DNA from: Argopecten irradians
Lineage: Eukaryota; Mollusca; Bivalvia; Pectinida; Pectinidae
DNA: 64,000 nt
Direction: 5' to 3'
NCBI RefSeq assembly: GCF_041381155.1
Contig: NC_091142.1
Span: 41,961,604 to 42,025,603 of the forward strand
Shown: piece after piece, positions 35,720 to 48,300 of the stretch
Layout: the number at the start of each line of letters is the position of its first letter
Position numbering within the stretch: position 1 is the stretch's first letter
Notes under the pieces: model-generated
Databases searched by the model: none
What the model saw: the letters and a program-made list of their open reading frames with translations, nothing else
Told to the model about the DNA's origin: nothing
Program-made: the position numbers and the translations under genes

Positions 35720-36112
35720 TATCGCATATTTTCTCTTATATAAAAAACATGTTGGATGCCAGTGGTAACAGCTCATTTACATATAATGGAATGTATCATC
35801 AAACGTACATATGTATACCTTACGTCTTCGGGAGGGAGGTAACTCGTACAGAAAGGTTTCGTTTTCATATAAGAAAAAAAGCTATTGTGTGTGTGTTTGT
35901 GTTTTTTTATTTTTTTTTTAAATGTAAAATTAAGGGGGAATCACAGGTTGCTTTTTGTAGAAATTGTAATTAAATCGACATAAAAACAACGCCTTAAAAA
36001 CACATAACATTAATGAAAAGCCCTTCTTGGTTTGTCAGTAAGAGGTAAACTAAACTAGAGGTAAACTATAAGTATCACTAAAATGTCATGTATCCTTCTT
36101 CAGACATAGTCG
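35720..36112 (+). repeat. Dispersed repeat, fullest copy
   Basis: The first half matches 17,997-18,147; then a short GT run; the second half matches 34,165-34,455. This fixes the order of the element: 5' part, GT microsatellite, 3' part ending 'cttcttcagacata'. No coding capacity. Confidence 0.75.
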
Positions 36113-36713
36113 AGCAAAAAACAACCAACAGTCTAAATGCGTTCATTGGCCTTCCGAAAATCCCTACGTAACGAAACGACGGTCAGGTCTGCTTACATTG
36201 TCCAGACTTGACCATTAAAATTATTGAAAAGCCCCGTGTAATTTAGCTCAGTTCTAATTAAATTCGCCTAACTATCTGAAAGCGAGGCTGTGTGAAAATG
36301 GTAACATGTACATAACAAGGCGGGGAGAAAATTTAAGGATACCTATAATATAACTTGATTTCTTCGTATTCGGATCGATTATGATTAGAAATTTTATTTT
36401 TCTATTGTACAAGAAATTATTCTGGATATCTTAACACTATTTTTACCGACTTTCGCCTTCATTTACCCGACTATTCACTTTAGGCGGTGCATAAAAGTAG
36501 TGAGATTTTGAAACGGAAACATCTAGCTGAAAGTGTAGACAATTTTCTACACGTACGACAAATAACCACATATATAGATGAAATCATGAAAATCGCAAGA
36601 CTAAAACTAAAAAACATGAAATATATTGTAAAATGTCAGTCAAGTGTTTCAATAATCTTTGCATATGTGACTTCTTTCATATGTCTGTTTAGTAGTTTGT
36701 TCATATTTTTGTT
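36113..36713. other. Non-coding stretch
   Basis: AT-rich; no gene, RNA or repeat recognised before the 28-bp array begins. Confidence 0.5.
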
Positions 36714-38689
36714 TCTGTCTCCACGTGTAAAATATTCCGTCTTTGTCTCTATGTGTAAAATATTCTGTCTTTGTCTCTATGTGTAAAATATTCCGTCTTT
36801 GTCTCTACGTGTAAAATATTCCGTCTTTGTCTCTAGACTACGTGTAAAATTCCGTCTTTGTCTCTATGTGTAAAATATTCCGTCTTTGTCTCTACATGTA
36901 AAATATTCCGTCTTTGTCTCCACGTGTAAAATATTCCGTCTTTGTCTCTACGTGTAGAATATTCCGTCTTTGTCTCTATGTGTAAAATATTCCGTCTTTG
37001 TCTCTATGTGTAAAATATTCCGTCTTTGTCTCTAGACTACGTGTAAAATTCCGTCTTTGTCTCTATGTGTAAAATATTCCGTCTTTGTCTCTACGTGTAG
37101 AATATTTCGTCTTTGTCTCTATGTGTAAAATATTCTGTCTTTGTCTCTATGTGTAAAATATTCCGTCTTTGTCTCTACGTGTAAAATATTCCGTCTTTGT
37201 CTCTAGACTACGTGTAAAATTCCGTCTTTGTCTCTATGTGTAAAATATTCCGTCTTTGTCTCTACGTGTAAAATATTCCGTCTTTGTCTCTACGTGTAAA
37301 ATATTCCGTCTTTGTCTCTACGTGTAGAATATTCCGTCTTTGTCTCTATGTGTAAAATATTCCGTCTTTGTCTCTATGTGTAAAATATTCCGTCTTTGTC
37401 TCTATGTGTAAAATATTCTGTCTTTGTCTCTATGTGTAAAATATTCCGTCTTTGTCTCTATGTGTAAAATATTCTGTCTTTGTCTCTATGTGTAAAATAT
37501 TCTGTCTTTGTCTCTATGTGTAAAATATTTCGTCTTTGTCTCTATGTGTAAAATATTCCGTCTTTGTCTCTACGTGTAAAATATTCCGTCTTTGTCTCTA
37601 CGTGTAGAATATTCCGTCTTTGTCTCTATGTCTAAAATATTCCGTCTTTGTCTCTACGTGTAAAATATTCCGTCTTTGTCTCTATGTGTAAAATATTCCG
37701 TCTTTGTCTCTACGTGTAGAAAATTCCGTCTTTGTCTCTATGTGTAAAATATTTCGTCTTTGTCTCTACGTGTAAAATATTTCGTCTTTGTCTCTATGTG
37801 TAAAATATTCCGTCTTTGTCTCTATGTGTAAAATATTCCGTCTTTGTCTCTATGTGTAAAATATTCCGTCTTTGTCTCTACGTGTAGAAAATTCCGTCTT
37901 TGTCTCTATGTGTAAAATATTCTGTCTTTGTCTCTATGTGTAAAATATTCTGTCTTTGTCTCTACGTGTAAAATATTCTGTCTTTGTCTCTATGTGTAAA
38001 ATATTCCGTCTTTGTCTCTATGTGTAAAATATTTCGTCTTTGTCTCTTTGTGTAAAATATTCCGTCTTTGTCTCTTTGTGTAAAATATTCCGTCTTTGTC
38101 TCTATGTGTAAAATATTCCGTCTTTGTCTCTATGTGTAAAATATTCTGTCTTTGTCTCTATGTGTAAAATATTCTGTCTTTGTCTCTACGTGTAGAAAAT
38201 TCCGTCTTTGTCTCTATGTGTAAAATATTCTGTCTTTGTCTCTATGTGTAAAATATTCTGTCTTTGTCTCTACGTGTAGAAAATTCCGTATTTGTCTCTA
38301 TGTGTAAAATATTCTGTCTTTGTCTCTATGTGTAAAATATTCTGTCTTTGTCTCTACGTGTAAAATATTCTGTCTTTGTCTCTATGTGTAAAATATTCCG
38401 TCTTTGTCTCTATGTGTAAAATATTTCGTCTTTGTCTCTTTGTGTAAAATATTCCGTCTTTGTCTCTATGTGTAAAATATTCCGTCTTTGTCTCTAGACT
38501 ACGTGTAAAATATTCCGTCTTTGTCTCTATGTGTAAAATATTCCGTCTTTGTCTCTTTGTGTAAAATATTCCGTCTTTGTCTCTATGTGTAAAATATTCC
38601 GTCTTTGTCTCTATGTGTAAAATATTCCGTCTTTGTCTCTACGTGTAGAATATTCCGTCTTTGTCTCTACGTGTAGAATATTCCGTCTG
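36714..38689 (+). repeat. Minisatellite, 28-bp unit, ~70 copies
   Basis: The unit is close to 'tctctatgtgtaaaatattc' plus 'cgtctttg'. Variants are 'ctacgtgta', 'gtagaa' and 'ttctgtc'. A longer variant containing 'ctctagactacgtgtaaaa' recurs near 36,832, 37,031, 37,201 and 38,492, and blocks of several variants repeat together, which indicates higher-order duplication. It lies upstream of the methyltransferase gene's first candidate exon. Confidence 0.95.
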
Positions 38690-39262
38690 TACATATACAT
38701 ATTACATAGTTACTTCCCTTGCGGGTTGGTATCCATAGTTATAATTTTTCAAACAGTAGTTATTTGTCTCGTACCAGTCTGCCTGCTTCCGACACTCATA
38801 TCATCATACACTATATCATCATAACTAGTCGGGTGTGGATACTAGAAACATTACAGACCGATCAAGGTTTCATCATAATCACCAAAACACAATCGTTCTG
38901 AAACAAAGGGATGTAAAATGATATTAAGGAAAGGTGTGCCTATAAAGTCTGTGTAGTGAGAAGGGGTGACGATATTTATCCAATTCATTGCGATATGTTA
39001 TAACAGTTGCAAAGCAGTATGCACAGAAAAACATCTATTGACACACAGGTAACTTGATGAATACAAAAAAAGCAATTTATCTTCTCAACTAGGTGTTAAT
39101 ATAATCACCCGCACGACACAAAGTTCATACATACAAGCGTGAATTAAAAACTACACTATATATGCTTATGATGGTTTTTTCACCGAGAACAATTAAGCAA
39201 GTTTGATACATGTATGTTTATGCAGTAACGCGTTTAATCAATGACATCACATTTCCATATAG
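38690..39262. other. Non-coding stretch upstream of the methyltransferase exons
   Basis: AT-rich; no core promoter element stands out. If the exon at 39,263 is preceded by a further 5' exon it is not visible here. Confidence 0.4.
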
Positions 39263-39346
39263 TCAACGGCGTCATTGGGATCCAGAGATATCACAGACAA
39301 AGGCAGACACCTCAACTTGTGAAGGCCCCAACACAGCGATGGCAAG
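39263..39346 (+). CDS. Methyltransferase exon 1 candidate (5' UTR plus MA)
   Basis: Bounded by an acceptor 'ccatatag' and a donor GCAAG|GTAATT. It carries ATG at 39,339-39,341, GCA, and two bases (AG) that complete a codon with the T opening the exon at 43,136, giving M-A-S-Y-F-P-T-M. The phase match supports it, but the exon is short and the next exon has its own ATGs (43,149 and 43,155), so translation may start there instead. Confidence 0.45.
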
Positions 39347-42300
39347 GTAATTTGTAAAACTCATTTTTGAGTTAATTAGGAATGTAAATTGTTTTACATT
39401 CAGCATTTTGATATTTCACTCACTTCGGATTTCATTTTCTCCCATAGCTGGCCATGTAAGATAGAGTTGTCCCATTAAAGACAGCTATGCAGTATTGCCA
39501 ACCTCTGATGAAGTCAAATCGGGTGATCACCCTTGAAAAAAACGGGTGAAAGGGTCAAAACAAGTGTCATGTGTGAAACAACATTTTAGTGTATTTTTTA
39601 ACACTTTTTAAAAGCCTTAAATATGCATATATTTATTATTTTCATATTGTAATTCAATAACATTTACGATATATTTATGTAATTATATAATTTAAATCTG
39701 ATAATTAATAAAAATATTGTATTAAAAAATCTTTAAAATAATATTTCATAAAATCCGGATTTTTTGTTGTCCGGTTTCATTATCATCTTTGACTAAACAA
39801 AATGACGGCCATTATGATTGGTTTGCCTGCCTACTGAAAAAGGATACTGTTCAACTTCACGTTTACTGTTTTATTCATGTGAGTAAATCTTTGTCTGAGA
39901 TCACAAGTGTTTGTGCTTTTGAAGAATTTTGAAGAGATAATTTCTGATTTTGAACAGTATTAATTGGCAATGTCTGATTTTGCTATCTGGCTCTGGCTAA
40001 AAACGATCATGGACATCGTGAAGCATGACTGAATAGAGTAATTGCTACAATTTCACACCTTTATTAAAGTTTGTGTAAACACGAACATAGCTACCTGCTT
40101 TATACAAGGACCTCATATGAGACTAAGCCCAGAGATGTAATCAAAATTGCGCTAATGGCTTATCTGACGATTTTTTTGTGAACTTTTTAACACTTTGGTC
40201 CAAGTGATGAAAATCGGATTATTTGATGACCCACCGGGTCAATCGGGTTATACATTCTAAAATGTCTAAAACACGGGTCAACCCGGGGAAATCGGATGAG
40301 TTGGCAATACTGAATATGGTATCAGGTCTAAATAAAGTCTGTTATGATTTCGTATAAATAGTATGTATGATTTACCACTTCTAAATACAATGAACATACA
40401 GATATATATACATATATGATAGCCCTTGTTAGTAACAGTTATATTTCGTCGAGTGGGATGAAACTTTTATATTTGTCACGAGTGCGAAGCATATCACGAA
40501 ATGAAATATAACTCTTATTTGTCGAGAAACAAGGTATATTCTATTTATTGCATATTTTATGTCTCTATTGTAGGTCTTAATTAGGCCAATTGATAATTGA
40601 ACATGCATTTAAACTAACCGTTATTTTCCATCTTGCTAATTTAGTTCCACCCATTGGACGTACATTTTGAGGAAAATAACATAACATAATCTATTATTCT
40701 ACCTCACCGATGAGTCACAGTCGCTGATTGGTTGAGAGGCGCCACGTGTGAGGGCGACAAAACATCGTGCATCCCGCTGAACGTCATGTTCAAAAATCAT
40801 GTTTCCCCCATGCGGAGCCCCTCGTACGATTAGCAAGAGTTATCGTTCGAGGTATTCCGATAACAAATAAAAGGGATGGCAGACGACGCTCCCGTCCGAG
40901 GAAATGTATTCATATTCTTATGATAAAGGATACAGATAACACAATTAAACTCCATGTAATGTTTATATGAAGTAACATGCTAAGGAGTTGATTTGGGCTG
41001 AAAGATAAGGTAGGTCTAACGTCTGATTTAGCGTTAGCCCAACACAGCAACAGTGTTTTGGGCAAACAACTTAAAGTCTTGCCATTACGTTAGACTTGTA
41101 TTCTAGCGCGAGAAAAACTTTATTTGTTCGGTATAATAAACAATTTATTGCCCTGAAGGTAGGGAGACATGACGCTTAGTTTACCCGCGGCAAGTCATAT
41201 TTCCCTCGGGCTACGCCCTCAGGAAATATGACATGCCTTGGGTAAACAAAGCGTCATGTCTCCCTACCGTCAGGGCAATAAATGTATAATGCAACACATG
41301 TATGCTTAAACAATAAAAAAGCGAAAAATAATAATATTGAAAATGCACTTAATATTTTTTTTTTTTTTGATTTGATAATTAAAAAGGGGTTGTCCCGCCA
41401 AAAGGATATTTTCAGTGTAGATGCTATGTTCTAATTTGTCGATATTGAGGTGAAATAGAAATTCGATATTACCACTCGGATAAACAATACCATATCTATT
41501 TTCACCATAAGTTCTAAAATTTCACCCTTAAACTATAATAAATCTATATTTTCTATGGAATTCATACAGCTTAAATGATCCACACAAAACTATAGCTACT
41601 GTTGTAGCAGAAAAGATATATCCTTCAGAAGGTCACAAAGGGGAGGAAAACCAAATCAGGACCGACCGACTGACACATGTCAGATGTAAGTAGGGGATGT
41701 TATTCTAGCTGTAGACATCAAGTTGTTACTTTGTCTCAAGCATTTAATCACATTTGAATCTATTGTTGCCAACTTAATTCGACCTGTATTTTGTAATGCT
41801 ATAGTCAGAAAGGTGGTCGGTATCCGGCGGAAGGGTGTAAACGGGAGTACGCCGCTGGTTTTGGCCAAGTGGTTGCAATGAAACGGTTGAAAGTATGTTA
41901 AGTGTCGTGTGAGAATACATTTCGCGTAATTTTATGGAAAATCGCAAAAACTCAATCGCCAGAAAAAGATGTCAATCTCAGGTACAATAAAATATGAAAT
42001 GTATACATATCACTCGAAAATAAATATGTTGCGTAACAGTATAATATTTAAACATGGAACTGTTTATCTACTCTAATCGTTATCTTACAGTATACTATTT
42101 ATACATGGAACTGTTTATCTACTCTGATCGTTATCTAACAGTATAATATATTTATACATGGAACCGTTTATCTACTCTGATCGTTATCTAACAGTATAAT
42201 ATATTTATACATGGAACTGTTTATCTACTCTGATCGTTATCTAACAGTATAATATATTTATACATGGAACTGTTTAACTCTGATCGTTATCTTACAGTAT

Positions 42301-45300
42301 AATATATTTATACATGGAACTGTTTATCTACTCTGATCGTTATCTTACAGTATAATATATTTATTCATGGAACTGTTTATCTACTCTGATCGTCATCTTA
42401 CAGTATGGTATTTTTACATGGAACTGTTTATCTGGTCTGATCGTTATCTTACAGTATAATATTTATACATGGAACTGTTTATCGACTTTGATCGTTATCT
42501 TACAGAATAATATTGATAAATGGAACTGTTTATCTACTCTGATCGTTATCTTACAGTATGATATTTATACATGGAACTGTTTATCTACTCTGATCGTTAT
42601 CTTACAGTATAATATTTATACATGGAACTGTTTATCTACTCTGATCGTTATCTTACAGTATAATATTTATACATGGAACTGTTTATCTGCTCTGATCGTT
42701 ATCTTACAGTATAATATTTATACATGGAACTGTTTATCTGGTCTGATCGTAATCTTACAATATAATATATTTATACATGGAACTGTTTATCTACTCTGAT
42801 CGTTATCTTTCAGTATAATATTTATACATGGAACTGTTTATCTATTCTGATCGTTATCTTACAGTATAACATTTATACATGGAACTGTTTATCTGCTCTG
42901 ATCGTTATCTTACAGTATAATATATTTACACATGGAACTGTTTATCTACTCTGATCGTTATCTTACAATATAATATTTATACATGGAACTATTTATCTAC
43001 TCTGATCGTTATCTTACAGTATAATATTTATACATGGAACTGTTTATCTACTCTGATCGTTATCTTACAGTATAATATATTTATACATGGAACTGTTGAT
43101 ATGTTCTGTTTATACACTTTATTTTCTATATACAGTTACTTTCCAACTATGAAAATGAACAGCAGATATAGAGGTGAGAAGGACGATATGTACAACATAC
43201 ATGGACATGCTGGAGATCTGTGTCGGGAAGCCATATTAGACAATTTGAGTAAGTCATCATGTACTGTTCAATACGTCATCTAATATATTTTGGCGAATGT
43301 CATTACAAACAAAATATATGAAATGAATTCTTATAATATTCTAAACACTCGAGGTGCATATAAAGTCGCTTCGACCTAAGTAAGAATGTGTATTATACTT
43401 AAAGGTCAGTAACGCGGGATTGTTTACCCATGCTTGCAGCTAGATTGAATTGTTGTTTTAAGACAGGCCAAACAAAGTGACCGAAACAACAGTAAATTGT
43501 ATCTATATGGTAACGACCGCGTGGGATGTTCGGAAGGAATGACAACCAAATCTAGTCGGAGAATCAAAACATTTATATTTTGGTAAACCTGCATCAGGCA
43601 CCGGTGAGGCTATAAGTAAATTTTAGTAAATTTTGACAGTTTTTGATGAGCTACTTTTGGAGCAAGTATTGTTTCAACAATACGGGTATCAGTCTCTTAC
43701 CCAACCATTATAAATAGAGGGTTGCACTAGGCCCCAGTCAGAATGAAACCATACGGAGACGATTATTACGATTATTGTCGAACGGAAGTCGGAAAGTTCA
43801 TGACCCGTTCTCGGAAGAGATCGGACAGACGTTACGTAGTTACGGTAGTCACATGGTGTTCTCGGGAATGACGTTACAATGTTACCATTCAATAAAGCCA
43901 TTTCATAAACAATATTGTTTATTACAAACGAAAACAGTGCGTAAAATCAGTACCAATTGTCACTTTTTCGTATTGATTTGAACACGATAATCGATGAAAA
44001 CAACTTTCAAATCTCCCAAATCTTCTGTAAAAGTTCAAATCGGAACGTAAATCTGAGACGTCACGGTAACATCCCAATATAAAATGTCGCTTGTGTAGTC
44101 GCTTATGCGCTTCAAAATTGATTGATTTCAACATTTCCCCTCGCATTCAATTCGCCGCTTCAATTATATCATTTACATGTCAGGTTTGATAACGAAGTAC
44201 GCGATAAAAGATTAATACTTTTTTTTAATAAACTGGTTGTTTTTCGCACTAATTATTACGGCGCCTTGATACTTGAGTGACCTACTTTAATTTGTTTTCT
44301 AGTGATACGGGCCGAACATGAACTGATCGATTAATTGATGATCTGGCAGAAAACTCCAAACGGGAAGAACCAAATGCAAATGTTAGTCACGAGATAAATA
44401 AAATCTATCATTCGTTTCTCTTCATATTAGATTTATGATACTCGTATCGAATTTTTCATTAGTTGCTCACCAAAGGCTCGCTAAAATGAAAATTCTAAAC
44501 TCGTATCATAAATCAGATATGAAGATTAACTTATTACAAATTTTCTATTTAAAAACCTGTATTTGTATATGTAAATAATCCGTAAATTACAGGTAATTAA
44601 GAACATTGAGTATCTAATGATAAAATGCTATAAAATAGTATTTATGTTCTATAAAGGGATGATAATCCTGGCAAGACCAAGCCATCCCCCAGTACAGCCA
44701 GTAAACATAGCAGATTTTGGTACAGCGGACGGAAAAGCCTCCCTGTCTCTCATCAAGGATATGATTGGTAAACAATTGAATCAGTATATTTTTATCTTTA
44801 TTTATAATCTATAGTGTGATGTTTGGAACTGTTATTCCAGATCTATGTTAAATGTTAACGTCATTGTATAGTCGACTGTTTTTCGTGATATTCTTGACGT
44901 CCCCTCTTGAGAAAACCGTTAATTTGTTTTCTATTATTTCCCTTTCAGATGTCGTAAAAACACATCTTGGGGAGCAGCATCCAATCGCTGTATACTATAA
45001 TGATCATCCACAGAATGACTTTAATCTTCTCAGCAAGGTTATACAAGGTCAGTGTATGTCACAGTTACTACTCAGCAAGGTTATACAAGGTCAGTGTATG
45101 TCACAGTTTCTACTCAGCAAGGTCATACAAGGTCATCGTATGTCACAGTTTCTACTCAGCAAGGTCATACAAGGTCAGCGTATGTCACAGTTACTACTCA
45201 GCAAGGTTACAGCTGTATACAAGGTCAGTGTATGTCACAGTTACTACTCAACAAGGTCATGCAAGGTCAGCGTATGTCACAGTTACTACTCAGCAAGGTC

Positions 45301-48300
45301 ATACAAGGTCAGCGTATGTCACAGTTACTACTTGTATGATGTCATATTTCCCCAGATATCATTAGTTTAAGATATCTCTTAAAATGCAACCAGTATTCTT
45401 ACGGAAAAAGATGCCCAAAGAAATCTTAAGGTAAAGAGACTTTTGTAGTATGTCCTTACGTTATGAATAATCTACAGTTTAGAAGTTCCATTCCAGATCA
45501 TTGGTTGAACTCGTACTATTTGTCCTACTTGTGATGTTTCTTTTGCACATTGGAATTCCAAACATTGATGATTTCCAAATCACGATGAACCTTCTTAAAT
45601 GTAAAATACTCTTTTTAGTATCGTTTGATTTCACAAGTATTATTTAAGGATTAAAGTCTCTTTCTGGTGGTTCTATCGAAGGATAAAGTTGAGTAGGGTA
45701 TCGATATTTGGAATGGACCGCGAAGCGGTCCATGAAACAAATATCGATACCCTACTCAACTTTATCCTTCAATAGAACCACCAGAAAGAGACTTTAATCC
45801 TTATATTTACAGTCTGAACTATTATTTTCATAGCTCAAAATTTATCCTTAGTAGTGTTTATAGCATTTATAAGACTAAAATTGAATTATATCGTTTGGTT
45901 CCGACAGGCATTTGGAACAGCCACTTGAAGTGGCGGAAATTCCCGCCAATTTATCAATGAACATACCAATAAAATGAGTTCCGTCTGATGAAGCATATAT
46001 CTGGGGTTTTCCCGGTATGGAACTATAAATCATTTTATTTATCTGTTGTTAAAAACATCATGGTGCAAAGCAGTTTGGTTTTAATCTTTTGCTTCGTATG
46101 ATTTCACACGCTTACACAATTCATAACGTGGCAGGATATTTAACGTAGTTGTGACGCGGTGTCCGATTCAAACCGCCTGTGTCAAGGAGGTGTGACAAAC
46201 AGAGAGTTTCTTCAATTTTGTGATCACTTGAGTTCTACTTAATCAGTTCACGTTTGAAATTTCTTGAATACACGGATGTTTACATAGTTTCATGTCATTA
46301 TTTCTGGATTTTGGAGATTTTCAAATGTATCGGACGTCGTTTCGAGGAACATGTACAAACACAGGTAGGCCCACTACTGTAAACGTTTACTGTACCGCTC
46401 TCAAAATGTTAACTATATTCATATTGTTGTTTCAAACACTTCAATAAATATTAGAGGTATCTATTACAAGTATTGTAAAGCTACAATTGTAGGATTCCGT
46501 TTCATTGATATTTCGAAACACCCAAACGTACCTACTCTCGCCGATTCACAGTAGATTCTAGATAACGTACAGGACTTGTCTGTCCGCCGAGGTGAACAAA
46601 AAAATGCTTTGTCGTGCTAGGTCGTTTTGGTTAAACTTATCCACCTCAAATACTTATGTTGTTCTGACATATCTTATCCATTCGCGTACAACCAAAGATG
46701 TTAAAAATACGAATAGAATGAAGATCTAGGCTACATGTGGTAGAGAACAACACAGACTCACCGACACACAACATGTAAACATTGCGACGTCATCGGAATG
46801 TGCAAAACTGTACATTGTACAACATTGTTTATTTATCATACGCACGGAAGCATTGGTCAAAGAGGTACGTAGTAACATAAACAATGTAACTTTTCTACAT
46901 TTGTATTTACACACGTACATGTATATGTGTTAAAACCTATTTTGATACATGTACATGTTCATCGAACGTACGTTCGGTTACTGAAAACACCAAAAGTTTC
47001 TGATTTGGCCCATCATAAATTCATCCGCGCGGCTCCAAATTGCGCGTGACATACTCAATCTATCGAGAAATAAAGTCGAGTAGCCTTTGGTTGAAATCAA
47101 CAGGGTTTATACTATCAATTCACCACTGACTGTAAATATTTAAAGATTAATTTGAATAGATATTTTATGTTATAAATATATAAAACAAAAATCTGGGCGA
47201 TTTATGATGAGAGTACACTCATATTTTTGTTTTATATCTCCATAACATAAAAATATATTCAAATAAATTTTTTAATTCAATTTACTAAAGATAATCTCTT
47301 CAGTATTCAAAATTTATGTAGGGACTCTTTTGTCTATGAAATCATCACGCCGTCATCTCAGCCAATCAGAAGCGACGTTACAAACGGCGACGCCATTTTA
47401 TCCTTTATTGTCTGATAAAATAATATTTTAAGCCAATGAAAATGCTCGTAACAAGCAAAATTGAATTATATGTACATGTGCTATGAAACTAGATGGTATC
47501 TGAACAGGATCGATATTGTAATCATCCAAAGCCTATAATATTCATTGATATGGTATAATGTTCTCTGAAATATACACATGTAACAGTGGCGATGATAAAT
47601 ACTCCCAAAACACATCAGTAAATGAAAACAATTAAACCAAAAGTCGTTATTGTTGGTATTTATACATGTACCTCGATGTAATTGCTTACATGAAAAACAA
47701 CTATAAATCAAGACAGATAATGTTTTATCCTTACGAGGAGTATAGATAAGATGTCTCTGTCTTACGCTCAAGATTGGAAAAAACTCCTGTTTATCAACTT
47801 GGATATATTTCTTAGCTTTTTTGAGATATGACAAAAATTCAGAGCGTATTCTAAATACACCGCAAAATTATTCCTTTAAATTTAATCTCATCCGATGAAG
47901 TTTGATGTATTTTAAGTTATGAGAAATAACATATTTTAAGCCATATAGAATGCTCATTATAGGCAAAATTGAACTCTGAATTGTTTTTAGTATTTAATCC
48001 TAAAGAGATTCTACATTCTTCATTGGCAATTTATAGGAAATTAGATTCCATTGTTGTCTGATTTCCTATTAAGGTACTGACAAGGAGCCTGGACTTGTCA
48101 TCGGTAATGTGTATGATTTGATATTAAGGTACTGACCAGGTGTCTGGACTTGTCGCCAATAATTAGTATGATTTGATATTAAGGTACTGACCAGGTGTCT
48201 GGACCTGTCACCAGTAATGTGTATGATTTGATATTAAGGTACTGACCAGGTGTCTGGACTTGTCACCAGTAATGTGTATGATTTGATATTAAGGTACTGA

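Noticed and set aside
36714-38689. CRISPR-like regularly spaced repeat
   Set aside because: The repeats are directly adjacent without unique spacers, and the genome is animal; it is a minisatellite.
47481-47834. 117-residue frame on the minus strand in a methyltransferase intron
   Set aside because: Composition typical of AT-rich non-coding DNA, no motif and no codon bias.
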